The notes below the pieces were generated by a model. That model did not search any database. It was not told the DNA's origin and saw only the letters and a program-made list of their open reading frames with translations. From positions 1,612,001 to 1,676,000 of the forward strand of contig NZ_CP073355.1 in assembly GCF_023525255.1 (NCBI RefSeq): a stretch of DNA of 64,000 nt, written 5' to 3'. Made by a program: the position numbers and the translations under genes. Shown in pieces: positions 1 to 8,100 of this stretch. The DNA is from Thermospira aquatica. Its GTDB lineage: Bacteria; Spirochaetota; Brevinematia; Brevinematales; Thermospiraceae. How positions within the stretch are numbered: position 1 is the stretch's first letter; each line of letters begins with the position of its first letter.

Positions 1-1
1 T

Positions 2-697
2 GTTGTAGCAACATGCGTTATTGTGGATATGCAAAAAGTGCCCTGCATTGAAGGTGTGTATGATTCTAAAGCGCTGACAGAACGTCAGCGCTTTCTGCTT
101 TATGAGAGGATCTGTTCGGAGTTTTTGGCCTGGGGTGTGGGTGTCGTTGATAATACAGAAATCGATAGGATCAACATCTACCAGGCTGCCAGAAAAGCGA
201 TGGGAGAAGCTCTTTACGCTTGTCATCATCCTTACGATGCGGTTCTGGTAGATGCCATGCCACTTGCTCTTGAAAAACCTGTTCTTTCTCTTGTCAAAGG
301 AGATCAGAGGTCGTTTCTCATAGCTGCCGCATCTATTGTTGCCAAGGTTTACCGTGATCGACTGATGGATGAACTTCATGCCCAATATCCGTATTACGGA
401 TGGGACAAAAACCGTGGTTATCCTACAAAGCAGCACAGAGAAGCTATCATTCGTTATGGACTTTCACCGTTTCATCGTCTGAGTTTTGATTGCTACGGGA
501 AAGGCAATCCGGACAAATGCCCACCAGATAAAATACATGTTGATGAATTTGATAGGGAAGATCAAACACCTGCAAGGGAAGAGGACACTTCGGTAAGGGG
601 AAAAATCGGTGGCAGCTTTCACAGTGAAAGAAATGGGTATGCTGAGAAGTTGCCAGATAGTAGGTTTGTGTCCCGTTCTCATGACAGGGAAGAATAA
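2..697 (+). CDS. rnhB: Ribonuclease HII, 5'-truncated by the window edge
   Basis: RNase HII nicks RNA-DNA hybrids and removes misincorporated ribonucleotides in the cytoplasm. The frame is open back to base 2, so the N-terminal GIDEAGRG-type segment lies outside the window. Visible family landmarks are the DSKALT segment (about nt 62-80), the conserved LVDA aspartate (nt 247-258), the SIVAKVYRDR segment and the GYPTKQHR...HRLSF C-terminal block (ending near nt 487). Family members normally stop soon after that block; here the frame continues for about 70 more residues rich in D, E, K and R that lie antisense to the Fur-family gene. I think this tail is a by-product of the opposite coding strand, although it would be translated. 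The identity is secure; the true start is not visible. Confidence 0.9.
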   Translation, partial: VVATCVIVDMQKVPCIEGVYDSKALTERQRFLLYERICSEFLAWGVGVVDNTEIDRINIYQAARKAMGEALYACHHPYDAVLVDAMPLALEKPVLSLVKGDQRSFLIAAASIVAKVYRDRLMDELHAQYPYYGWDKNRGYPTKQHREAIIRYGLSPFHRLSFDCYGKGNPDKCPPDKIHVDEFDREDQTPAREEDTSVRGKIGGSFHSERNGYAEKLPDSRFVSRSHDREE

Positions 698-866
698 AGC
701 TTTCCACCAGTCCCTTTTGTTGAAGATAATCGAGTGCCCGATAGATTGAGGTTTTGTGAACGTTAGGAAACGCGTTATGAATCTCCTGGGCACAGAGGGG
801 AAGCGAGGTTTGTTTTTCGAGGAGTTTCAGGATCTCTTGACGGAGGGAGGAAAGTCTGGGTTTCAT
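447..866 (-). CDS. Fur-family metalloregulator
   Basis: Predicted DNA-binding metalloregulator of the Fur/PerR/Zur superfamily, 139 aa. The N-terminal half holds a winged-helix segment with the typical 'TSIYRALDYLQQKGLV' pattern; the C-terminal half holds two zinc-type pairs, HCESC and CPDC. I chose the ATG at 866 because it starts two bases after the pgpA stop and gives a normal Fur N-terminus; a longer frame from 935 would lie inside pgpA. It is the last gene of the rodZ-like/rimO/pgsA/pgpA operon and is probably translationally coupled, since no strong Shine-Dalgarno is visible. Its 3' half overlaps the rnhB reading frame on the other strand by about 250 bp. Which metal or signal it senses cannot be read from the sequence. 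Confidence 0.85.
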   Translation of the reverse strand: MKPRLSSLRQEILKLLEKQTSLPLCAQEIHNAFPNVHKTSIYRALDYLQQKGLVESFILPCHENGTQTYYLATSQHTHFFHCESCHRFFPLPKCPLPLQVFDLPYQIHQHVFYLVGICPDCLSRSNQNSDDETVKVHNE

Positions 867-867
867 C

Positions 868-1365
868 TTAGAGAGGAAGAAGTGAGGGGGCAAATCGAAT
901 GATCTGGAGAAGCAGATTTGCGTAAAACGCAGCAAAGAGATCGTCTATCATCACCCCGAATCCACCGTTAATTTTCTGAAGTGAGGCAATTGGCGTTGGC
1001 TTGGTAATATCAAAGAGCCTGAAGAAAAGAAACCCAAAAATCACAAATTCCCAACTCTCGATATCTCCCCGAAACGAAAAAGTAAAAAGGGTTGCCATCA
1101 TCCCGAGAATCTCATCGATGACAATCACCTGGGGATCTTTGGAGGCATAGATATGCTTTTCTGCATAGGTGGTTATGGGAATGGCAAGACAAAGAATCAT
1201 TACCCAGATAAGGTAAAACCATATACCCAGAGGGCTAAGAAGAATAAAAAGAAAAACTCCTACTAAACTTCCGAATGTTCCGGGCATAAAAGGAAAATAC
1301 CCTGTATAGAAACCCGTCACGACAAAATCAATAATATCATGCTTGATGTTTTTTTCTCTGGTCAT
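868..1365 (-). CDS. pgpA: Phosphatidylglycerophosphatase A
   Basis: Membrane phosphatase that converts phosphatidylglycerophosphate to phosphatidylglycerol. At 165 aa it has the family length and the diagnostic motifs: GYFPFMPGTFGS near the N-terminus, VIDEILG in the middle and the FRLFDITKP...GGFGVMIDD block towards the C-terminus, within several hydrophobic helices. The start overlaps the pgsA stop by 4 bp (ATGA), with a GGAGGAG Shine-Dalgarno sequence. Adjacent pgsA makes the substrate, so the two genes carry out consecutive steps of phosphatidylglycerol synthesis. Confidence 0.95.
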   Translation of the reverse strand: MTREKNIKHDIIDFVVTGFYTGYFPFMPGTFGSLVGVFLFILLSPLGIWFYLIWVMILCLAIPITTYAEKHIYASKDPQVIVIDEILGMMATLFTFSFRGDIESWEFVIFGFLFFRLFDITKPTPIASLQKINGGFGVMIDDLFAAFYANLLLQIIRFAPSLLPL

Positions 1366-1991
1366 TTTTCTCCTCCAGGTGACATTTTTTTATAATAATC
1401 CCAACCTGTATAAAGAGTAAAGAGAACAATAAGGATTGTCAAAAAAAGAGAAACATAGAGTAAAAAAGCAGGGAGGTTAAGCCTCTGGATAATTTGTGGA
1501 TAGTCCATGGGAGTATGGTAGACCCAATGCGAGATTGTTTTTAGTCCCCACATAAAAAACAGGATAACGGTGATGCCCACCATTTGGGCTGTTGTCTTTG
1601 CTTTGGCGATAAAAGAGGTTTTGAAAACGAGGTTGTGTTTTTTGGCATAGTTCCGAAGCCATGTTACCCAGAGATCTCGCAGAAGGATAGGAAGTACCAC
1701 ATACCATGGGATATGCAAAAAGGGAAGGGTACAAAAAACTCCGTAAACTGCCCAGACAAGAAACTTGTCAGCGAGCGGATCGATGTACGCTCCCCATTCG
1801 CTTGATTGGTGGAATTTTCGGGCGATGATACCATCAAAGGTATCTGTGAGAGCCGAAAGCCCGTACAACGCAAAAGCAAGTGTGAGACTTTCCCAGGTAT
1901 TGACTAAAATTCCATAAAGAATGAAGGGAATAAGAAGTATCCGAATGTACGTCAAAATGTTTGGAATTGTCCAGAATTCTCGAGCGTTCAT
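1362..1991 (-). CDS. pgsA: CDP-diacylglycerol-glycerol-3-phosphate 3-phosphatidyltransferase
   Basis: Integral membrane enzyme, 209 aa, that joins CDP-diacylglycerol and glycerol-3-phosphate to make phosphatidylglycerophosphate. The CDP-alcohol phosphatidyltransferase signature D-G-x2-A-R-x8-G-x3-D-x3-D is complete (the DGIIARKF...GAYIDPLADK segment around residues 51-76), and hydrophobic helices surround it. The start ATG has an AGGGAGGA Shine-Dalgarno sequence and overlaps the rimO stop by 4 bp. Other CDP-alcohol transferases share the motif, but the coupling to pgpA supports PgsA. Confidence 0.93.
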   Translation of the reverse strand: MNAREFWTIPNILTYIRILLIPFILYGILVNTWESLTLAFALYGLSALTDTFDGIIARKFHQSSEWGAYIDPLADKFLVWAVYGVFCTLPFLHIPWYVVLPILLRDLWVTWLRNYAKKHNLVFKTSFIAKAKTTAQMVGITVILFFMWGLKTISHWVYHTPMDYPQIIQRLNLPAFLLYVSLFLTILIVLFTLYTGWDYYKKMSPGGEK

Positions 1992-3310
1992 ACTATCCTC
2001 CCTTTAAGATCATAGGATGAGGTTACAGACTCTATTTTCACAGTATGAAATACTTGGGTGTCCAGATTTTCGTTATCCGGGACGTAAACTCCCCCGTCGA
2101 TTTCCGGGGCGTCATAGGGCGTTCGAAGAAAACGGTAGGGTTTTCCTTTTACGAGACGACTTTCCCCATCATTGATGCAGGTGAGGGTTTTGCCAATAAA
2201 TCGGGAGAGGCGTTTTTCAGAGATGGATTTCTGGATGTTGGCAACATAGGCGATGCGTTCTTTGATCTTTTTTTTGGGAATTTTTGGTTTAAGGGAGTGG
2301 GCGTAACTTTCTTCTTCATCAGAGTAAGCGAAAAAGCCTACTCTGTCCAGTTCGGCTTTTTGTAAGAATCTTGCAAGGATTTCCACATCCTCGTCACGTT
2401 CACCGGGATAACCCAGGATGAATGTTGATCGAATGCTTATATCGGGAAGAATGTTACGGATGTTTTCAATATACGTGAGAAATTCACCATCACTTCCTCC
2501 CCGTTTCATGGATTCAAGGATATGTGGGCTTGCATGCTGGAGGGGAATATCGATATAGGGAACAATACCGGGGAGATCTTTCATCATCTGGACAATGCGG
2601 AGAACCTCTGGTTCGGGGTAGAGGTACATGATACGTATCCAGGGGAAACCTATCTTGGTGAGTTCTGGAAGGAGTTTTGTGAGGGAACGCTCTTTATAAA
2701 GGTCAAGACCATAGCTCGAGGTATCCTCCGCAATCAGGATGAGTTCTTCTATTCCCTGATCTCGAAGAAAGTAAGCTTCTTCAACAATGTCTTCAATGGG
2801 GCGGCTTCTTTGAGAACCACGTATCGAAGGAATAACACAAAAACCGCATTGGCGATTGCACCCTTCGGAGATCTTCAGATAGGCATAGGCCATTCCTGAG
2901 AATTGAAGGACACGTTCAGTTTTCCATCGGATATCACTGTAGTTGGTTTGATCGGTATAGGAGCTTTGGGAGAGGGTCTTGAGCACCAGGGAGGGATCCT
3001 TGACGCCTGTAGCGTGATCTATCTCAGGGATGAGAGAAAGAAGCTTTTCTTTGTAGCGCTCTGTGAGACACCCTGTGGCTACAATTTCAAGGTCTGGATT
3101 GTTTTTTTTGAGTTCTGCATAGCCGAGGAGGGTTTCTATAGACTCTTTTTTGGCTTCTTCAATGAAACCACAGGTATTGACAATGATGATGTCCGCTTCT
3201 TCTGGGGTAGTAACCATCGTATAAGATTGTGTACCCAGAAAATATGCCATTCGTTCAGCGTCGACGAGGGCTTTGGGACAGCCAAGCGCATCGAGAAAAA
3301 CCTTTTTCAA
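1988..3310 (-). CDS. rimO: Ribosomal protein S12 methylthiotransferase RimO
   Basis: Radical-SAM methylthiotransferase (440 aa) that modifies a conserved aspartate of ribosomal protein S12. Three N-terminal cysteines for the auxiliary cluster are seen (LGCPKA, NTCGFI, TGCLTE), followed by the radical-SAM motif CNRQCGFC near residue 150 and a C-terminal TRAM-like region. The LDALGCPKALVD start segment is characteristic of RimO rather than MiaB. Translation appears to begin at a TTG (3310-3308) preceded by AAAGGGGGA; no ATG fits better. It follows the rodZ-like gene after 14 bp. Confidence 0.94.
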   Translation of the reverse strand: MKKVFLDALGCPKALVDAERMAYFLGTQSYTMVTTPEEADIIIVNTCGFIEEAKKESIETLLGYAELKKNNPDLEIVATGCLTERYKEKLLSLIPEIDHATGVKDPSLVLKTLSQSSYTDQTNYSDIRWKTERVLQFSGMAYAYLKISEGCNRQCGFCVIPSIRGSQRSRPIEDIVEEAYFLRDQGIEELILIAEDTSSYGLDLYKERSLTKLLPELTKIGFPWIRIMYLYPEPEVLRIVQMMKDLPGIVPYIDIPLQHASPHILESMKRGGSDGEFLTYIENIRNILPDISIRSTFILGYPGERDEDVEILARFLQKAELDRVGFFAYSDEEESYAHSLKPKIPKKKIKERIAYVANIQKSISEKRLSRFIGKTLTCINDGESRLVKGKPYRFLRTPYDAPEIDGGVYVPDNENLDTQVFHTVKIESVTSSYDLKGRIV

Positions 3311-3324
3311 GAAAAGTCCCCCTT

Positions 3325-4419
3325 TTATCTCAGAAAGGTCCGAACAAGGTTGTATCGGTTACGATCTTTTTTCCAGTAGAGAACACTTTTGGTGGTTTCT
3401 CCCCATCCTCCACCACTCTCTTCCCGGTTGTTGATGAGTAACTTGACGGCTGCTGCATTTCCTAGAGAAAGAATGACATACTGTTTGAAGCGAATTTCTT
3501 TTTCAAAACCGCGCTCTATCTGAAACACCTGTGGTTCGCCGTTGTCAATGATAAGACGACAAAAACCTGTATCGATTCCCTGGATTTTTATAGGGATATC
3601 TGTAGCTTCATTGGCGGTATAGAGGATACTCTCGTGGTCTATTTGACCCTCGATAAATTGAGACTGGATGCCAAAGATACTTTTGAATGCAAGCGTCTGA
3701 TCGGCTTGCAATACCGAGGCTGAAATACGGATAGCTTTTGGTTTGGTTGAAAATACTTCAAGAACCAGGTCGTTAAAGGTGTCTCCATCGGTATCCAATG
3801 CAAAAACCTCTTGTTGTTTGAGGGTGTATTTTCTGCCGTTAATTTCTAAAACCAGAGATTTGTCGAGATTTTGTTTCTCAAAGACGATATGAATGGTGTT
3901 TTTTTTTGCATTTGTGATGAAGATTTCCTGGCCAATTTTAAACTTTTGGGTTGCGAGAAGGGAGAGAGAGTTTTCATCAAAATGGGAACGATTTTGAGAG
4001 TTGATCTCTCTGTTGGCAGGAGAGGATGTTGCAAGCTGCCAAAAGATAGCAAAAAGTCCAAAAAACAGTATAATACCCTGCACCACAAGAACGATTTGTC
4101 GCCATACCTGTGGTGAGATTTGTTCATACCAGGGGGTATGTTTACCTACCAGTTCCTCGAGAGGAATCTCGTGATCAAGTTGGATCTGATGTCTATAGGC
4201 CTGGATAAGCAGATTGGTATCCAGATCAAGAACCTCAGCATAGGTCTTTAAAAAACCTATGATGTATGTTTCTGCAGGAAAAGCAGAAAAATCGTTTTTT
4301 TCAAATGCTTCTAAATAACTCCGAGAGATGTTTGTTTCTCGAGCTATTTCGTCCAGAGAGAGCCCCTTTTCCCGTCTGGCCTCGCTAAGTAAATCCCCAA
4401 CGGTCTTTTTTTCGGCCAT
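3325..4419 (-). CDS. RodZ-like helix-turn-helix membrane protein
   Basis: The N-terminal about 75 residues form a HTH_25/RodZ-type helix-turn-helix (LSLDEIARETNISRSYLEAFE). One transmembrane helix follows at about residues 107-128, then a roughly 230-residue periplasmic part rich in beta-type sequence. This is the architecture of RodZ, which links MreB to the envelope and supports rod or helical cell shape. The C-terminal part does not look like the usual short RodZ DUF4115 domain along its whole length, so I keep '-like'. Start ATG with AGGAG five bases upstream, and a strong promoter just above. First gene of the operon leading into rimO. Confidence 0.8.
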   Translation of the reverse strand: MAEKKTVGDLLSEARREKGLSLDEIARETNISRSYLEAFEKNDFSAFPAETYIIGFLKTYAEVLDLDTNLLIQAYRHQIQLDHEIPLEELVGKHTPWYEQISPQVWRQIVLVVQGIILFFGLFAIFWQLATSSPANREINSQNRSHFDENSLSLLATQKFKIGQEIFITNAKKNTIHIVFEKQNLDKSLVLEINGRKYTLKQQEVFALDTDGDTFNDLVLEVFSTKPKAIRISASVLQADQTLAFKSIFGIQSQFIEGQIDHESILYTANEATDIPIKIQGIDTGFCRLIIDNGEPQVFQIERGFEKEIRFKQYVILSLGNAAAVKLLINNREESGGGWGETTKSVLYWKKDRNRYNLVRTFLR

Positions 4420-4468
4420 GGATACTCCTTTTAGGGATTTTTTGAATAAAAAATTTCAACTTTCTTTA

Positions 4469-4497
4469 AGTATAGAGCAGAAAGAAAAAAAAAGCAA
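4469..4497 (-). promoter_or_regulatory. Sigma-70 type promoter for the rodZ-like/rimO/pgsA/pgpA/fur operon
   Basis: On the minus strand TTGCTT (4497-4492) is followed after exactly 17 bases by TATACT (4474-4469), about 50 bp upstream of the rodZ-like start. The rest of 4420-4584 is A/T-rich spacer with no reading frame that I can support. Confidence 0.7.
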
Positions 4498-4584
4498 ATT
4501 TTGTATCATGGAATTATATTTTTTTGATTGGTAATGCTGTTGATTGTGGGGTATTTTTTCGTTTTTTGGTTGTAGATTGGAAGG

Positions 4585-5502
4585 TTAAGGAAGATGGGGA
4601 TTTGGAAGACAGAGGAAAGCCTTTATCGCGTTTTGTATAGCAGGATAATCCTCAAGATCAGGATCGATAAGTTTTTTGGATATTTCTAAACGTATGGCAG
4701 GGATCTTTTTTTCTCCGTAGAACCAGTCAATTTCACATCCTGGCTTGAGGTAGTTGGCGCTATCCTGGCGGGCTCTGTATCCCCGTCCGATGTTTGAGGC
4801 CATCCAATGCGCAAAGGCGATGAGATGGGTGTTGGTTTGGGGACTTTTGGTGTATCCCCATGGGTATTGAACGACGTTGCCAGGGGTATGAAAAGAAATG
4901 ACGTACGAAAGCTTTACCGAAGAGACAAACCTATCCAGCGCCTGGGTTTCTGGTTCACTCATCGGCGCAGATCCGCTGTAGTAGGGGTGGGTGGGGTCGG
5001 AAGAGGTTTTTTGCCAATGGTAGGAGAAGTTTCTGTTGAGATCGACACCAGCTGTGTACACGTGAGGTCGTTTTTCTTCCTGTGGAAAGTAGCGATTTTT
5101 TCGGTTGCTGGCGTAGAAAACAGGGATAACCCTCATATAAGCAAATCCGTCGGGGTTAAAAATGGGGAGCACATAACAGGTTGCCCGTAGGTTTTGCCTG
5201 TTGGTGGCGAGATACTCTGCAAGTCGAAGGGGTATTTCCTGGGCATGCCATTCGATAGGATGGGCACTCCCCAAAAAAAGCACGTTATAATCCGATGATT
5301 GGCGAGGGGTGATCTCTATCATCCAGAGATTTCTTCCTCCATGGCTTTTGCCGATAGAGAAGACTTTTATCCCCGGAAGATTGGTCAGCGAGAGGATGCG
5401 TGCTTCATAAGCATCAAAATCAAAAAGCTTTCTTAAGGGTTGATACTCGTCTGCCCATCCTATCAAGATCGGGAAGAAAAGCAACAAAATAAACTTAGGC
5501 AT
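4585..5502 (-). CDS. Exported M14-family zinc carboxypeptidase
   Basis: A 305-aa M14 metallocarboxypeptidase. Residues 1-17 form a signal peptide. Zinc ligands are H81 and E84 (HPIEW) and H205 (SFHTPG); the substrate-binding arginine lies in GVDLNRNF (R157) and the catalytic glutamate in RLEIS (E273). The gamma-D-glutamyl (DAP-peptidase) branch and ordinary carboxypeptidases share these motifs, so the substrate may be peptidoglycan stem peptides or exogenous peptides. It is last in the 7.4-4.6 kb minus-strand operon, overlapping the upstream ECF-S-like gene by 8 bp. Confidence 0.87.
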   Translation of the reverse strand: MPKFILLLFFPILIGWADEYQPLRKLFDFDAYEARILSLTNLPGIKVFSIGKSHGGRNLWMIEITPRQSSDYNVLFLGSAHPIEWHAQEIPLRLAEYLATNRQNLRATCYVLPIFNPDGFAYMRVIPVFYASNRKNRYFPQEEKRPHVYTAGVDLNRNFSYHWQKTSSDPTHPYYSGSAPMSEPETQALDRFVSSVKLSYVISFHTPGNVVQYPWGYTKSPQTNTHLIAFAHWMASNIGRGYRARQDSANYLKPGCEIDWFYGEKKIPAIRLEISKKLIDPDLEDYPAIQNAIKAFLCLPNPHLP

Positions 5503-6037
5503 GACTCTTATTATTGAGAAGCTTCAGTATCAAGTATGCCATCAGGGGGAGTAAAATTACCTGGAGAAGAGCGGCGAAAAGCCCTGGTTGAAGCGTTTTC
5601 CATGCCCAAACCAAAAAATCACCCTGATACGTACGAAAAAGAAGATGATAAACAAGAAAAACACTTCTCCCTGCAATGATAGCAAACAGGACACAAAACG
5701 AACCGTGCCAGCGAAGCTTTTCCCTCAGGGTGCCAGTAACAAAACCGTAAGTAGTGATTTCAAGCGTCATGGGCAAAAGCATAGCCGGAGCAGGCATACC
5801 GGTGAGGAGCGTATTGAGAAGAGGAGACACAAGTCCTGCAGCAAAACCCCCCATTCTTCCATAAACCAGAGCCGCCAGCATGATTACCCAGTGCATAGGG
5901 AGTACGGCGCGCACATTCCAGTGAAAGAGATGACCCATCAAAGGGACAACAATAGCAAGAGCCCAAAAGCCTATTTCGCCTAACCAGGCATCCCAGCTAC
6001 GGAGAGGAATGGTAAGTGTCTGTGTGTTTTGTTTCAT
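5495..6037 (-). CDS. ECF-transporter S-component-like membrane protein
   Basis: About 180 aa with five to six hydrophobic helices and a central stretch (VYGRMGGFAAGLVSP...LTGMPAPAMLLPM) that resembles the substrate-binding S components of energy-coupling-factor vitamin transporters. I chose the ATG at 6037 because GGAGG lies 8 bases upstream; an upstream in-frame ATG at 6073 would sit inside the preceding gene. No ECF ATPases are nearby, which is usual for group II S components that share a module encoded elsewhere. The substrate cannot be told. Confidence 0.65.
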   Translation of the reverse strand: MKQNTQTLTIPLRSWDAWLGEIGFWALAIVVPLMGHLFHWNVRAVLPMHWVIMLAALVYGRMGGFAAGLVSPLLNTLLTGMPAPAMLLPMTLEITTYGFVTGTLREKLRWHGSFCVLFAIIAGRSVFLVYHLLFRTYQGDFLVWAWKTLQPGLFAALLQVILLPLMAYLILKLLNNKSHA

Positions 6038-6057
6038 GGGGATATCCTCCTTGTTTT

Positions 6058-7014
6058 TTAGAATGGATCCCAATCAATATTCTCAAAATCTTCTGGACGT
6101 GTTCTCTCCCATCGGGGATGAAGAAGTGAAAACCACTGATCTGGATAACGGCGGATGTATTCTTCGTACCGTGAGTTGATATAGGTCATCACCTCGTGCA
6201 CGTCTTTTTCAAAGTCGTTGGTTTTGGGGTGGATATACGGTTTTTCAAAAGTAAGCCGGTATCTTCCATCAGGCTCCCGGATGCTGAAACCCATCACAAT
6301 GGGAGAGTCGTATCTCAAGTGGAGTTTAGCAGGTCCATCGGCAGTAGCACTCTGTTTTCCAAAAAAAGGCACAAAGATCGGTTTGAAATAATACGTCTGG
6401 TCAGCCAGGATAGCAATAACCCCGTTATTCTTAAGATGACGGACAATACCCTTCATATCGGCCACTTCATTATAGAAACATTTGATTTTGCCCCATTTTT
6501 CACGGATGAAACGGAGCCATGCATCGGTGAAGGGATTAAATTGGCGATTGATAATAACAGCGAGATTAACTCCCTTTTTGGCGGCGATACTTCCAAAGTA
6601 CTCCCAATTTCCAAGATGACAGGTAACGACGATGATTCCTTTGCCCTGGGTGAGACATTCTTCAATGTAGTGATAGTTTTCAAAGTAGGCAAAATGAGAG
6701 GCGTTTTTAGCACTAATCTGCCAGATCTTGAAGTACTCAAATCCTCCACGAGCAAGGTTTTTGTAGGTGCGTTTTACGAGGTCATCGGCCTCTTTTTGAG
6801 ACAGGGGGTTGTCAGCAAAGATAATTTTGAGATTTTCGTAGGCCCATTTTTTGTTTTTTTTGTCTATCCTGAAGAAAAGTGCTGCCAGCGCATCAGCAAG
6901 CGCGTAACCTACCCTCCAGGGAAGAAGGGCAACGATAAGACTCAGAGGGATAACTACTATAGCTTCAAGGAGATAACCGATGTATTCATGTGGTTTAATT
7001 CGCCGTTTTCCCAC
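6058..7014 (-). CDS. LpxL/HtrB-family lysophospholipid (lipid A) acyltransferase
   Basis: 318 aa with an N-terminal membrane anchor and the family's catalytic block CHLGNWEYFG (H-x4-E), followed by the ILADQ and SPIVMGF segments and a terminal HPRWERTRPE. Family members add secondary acyl chains to Kdo2-lipid A at the inner membrane, so the gene argues for a diderm envelope with lipid A or a related glycolipid. Start is GTG at 7014 with AGGA seven bases upstream. It sits 9 bp after a lipoprotein gene. Confidence 0.85.
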   Translation of the reverse strand: MGKRRIKPHEYIGYLLEAIVVIPLSLIVALLPWRVGYALADALAALFFRIDKKNKKWAYENLKIIFADNPLSQKEADDLVKRTYKNLARGGFEYFKIWQISAKNASHFAYFENYHYIEECLTQGKGIIVVTCHLGNWEYFGSIAAKKGVNLAVIINRQFNPFTDAWLRFIREKWGKIKCFYNEVADMKGIVRHLKNNGVIAILADQTYYFKPIFVPFFGKQSATADGPAKLHLRYDSPIVMGFSIREPDGRYRLTFEKPYIHPKTNDFEKDVHEVMTYINSRYEEYIRRYPDQWFSLLHPRWERTRPEDFENIDWDPF

Positions 7015-7023
7015 ATTTTTTTC

Positions 7024-7401
7024 CTATTTTGAAATGGATTGAGTTGGGAGTTTGGAAAGCATCATCTCTGAGAGGATGATAACCGCATGAGGGGCATTTT
7101 TGGAAGCTGCCGCTGCTTCAAAATATTCTTTTGATTTGTTGTATTTTTTTTGGATGTAGTAGATATACCCCATCTCATATCGAGCCCAGGCTACATCCTC
7201 ATAGCTTTCTGGGTAATTGTCGAGGACAGCTTGATAGTACATCAGGGCATTTTTATAATCGTAAACACTATAGCGTTCAGCAGCTTTATCCATCAGGATA
7301 TTGGGAGAAAGCTTTTTTATATCCTCTTTGACAGAGGTTGATTGAGAGCATCCTCCGATAGTGAGAAATAAAACGAGTGAGAGCAGCAGGTATTTTTGCA
7401 T
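7024..7401 (-). CDS. Small TPR lipoprotein
   Basis: 125 aa beginning with a lipoprotein signal (LTIGGC, lipidated Cys at 18), followed by two to three TPR-like helical pairs (ALMYYQAVLDNYPES, ARYEMGYIYYIQKKYNKSKEYFEAA). Such proteins are envelope-attached scaffolds, for example BamD-like or YbgF-like parts. Too short for a complete BamD. First gene of the operon leading to the acyltransferase; own promoter and an AAAGGAGG Shine-Dalgarno sequence. Confidence 0.75.
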   Translation of the reverse strand: MQKYLLLSLVLFLTIGGCSQSTSVKEDIKKLSPNILMDKAAERYSVYDYKNALMYYQAVLDNYPESYEDVAWARYEMGYIYYIQKKYNKSKEYFEAAAASKNAPHAVIILSEMMLSKLPTQSISK

Positions 7402-7425
7402 TCTGTCCTCCTTTAGTTTCCCTTT

Positions 7426-7454
7426 ATTTTAAGACAAAACTTTCTGAAAAGCAA
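7426..7454 (-). promoter_or_regulatory. Promoter of the lipoprotein-acyltransferase operon
   Basis: Minus strand: TTGCTT (7454-7449), 17-base spacer, TAAAAT (7431-7426). It lies back to back with the plus-strand promoter at 7479-7507. Confidence 0.65.
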
Positions 7455-7478
7455 CTAAAAAAGAGAAAACTAAAAAAT

Positions 7479-7507
7479 TTGCTATTTTGTCCTTTTGACC
7501 TTATACT
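7479..7507 (+). promoter_or_regulatory. Promoter of the 7546 gene
   Basis: TTGCTA (7479-7484), 17-base spacer, TATACT (7502-7507), with an AAAGGAGG Shine-Dalgarno sequence at 7528-7535 before the ATG at 7546. Confidence 0.65.
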
Positions 7508-7545
7508 TTTAACAGGAAGAGAAAAACAAAGGAGGTTTTCTTGTT

Positions 7546-7956
7546 ATGGAAAAGAAAAACAATGTAAAGGTTTTTGTTGCTGCTGGCGTGCTGGTTGTTT
7601 TAGTTATTCTTGGTATATGGATTTCGAGAGTTCTTGTGGAAAATCTTACCGATGCTTACGCCTCGAAGCTTGTTGGATACTATAAAGCACTCAGCACTTC
7701 TTCAACCAACCTTTCTATGGTGGAGAGTAGTTTTGTAGATGGGGCAAAGATTCCTCTGGCAAAAGGGTATGAAATCTATCTTCTTGATCGGAAAGATATT
7801 GTAGAGAGTAATCAGATAGTTCTCGAATACCTTGTCATTAACAAAGAACAGAAAACCAAGGTAGCCTATCTGAATGAAGCAGTATTTTTCAGATCAGCTG
7901 AACCGAAAATTTCTCAGATTCTTCCTCTTAAAAAGGGAAAACTCATCGAAAAGTAG
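7546..7956 (+). CDS. Small single-pass membrane protein of unknown function
   Basis: 136 aa. A hydrophobic helix at about residues 8-27 (KVFVAAGVLVVLVILGIW) is an uncleaved anchor or signal; the remaining ~105 residues are soluble and probably extracytoplasmic, ending in a lysine-rich tail. I do not recognise a family. It is a stand-alone unit, with its own promoter upstream and a strong terminator directly downstream, so it is expressed independently of thrS. Confidence 0.7.
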   Translation: MEKKNNVKVFVAAGVLVVLVILGIWISRVLVENLTDAYASKLVGYYKALSTSSTNLSMVESSFVDGAKIPLAKGYEIYLLDRKDIVESNQIVLEYLVINKEQKTKVAYLNEAVFFRSAEPKISQILPLKKGKLIEK

Positions 7957-7969
7957 TGGCAGAAATAAC

Positions 7970-7998
7970 AAGGCGACCTTGATGGGTCGCCTTTTTTT
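7970..7998 (+). terminator. Rho-independent terminator
   Basis: A 9-bp perfect stem (AAGGCGACC / GGTCGCCTT) with a short loop, followed by seven T. It closes the 7546 transcription unit just before thrS. Confidence 0.9.
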
Positions 7999-8100
7999 AT
8001 CTCTTTTCTTAGAGAAAATGCAAAAATATGCAAAAAATTTTCTTTTTTTATTTTCTGCTTTATAATAATAATCCAGTCTTGAAAAAAAGAGGAGTAACAT

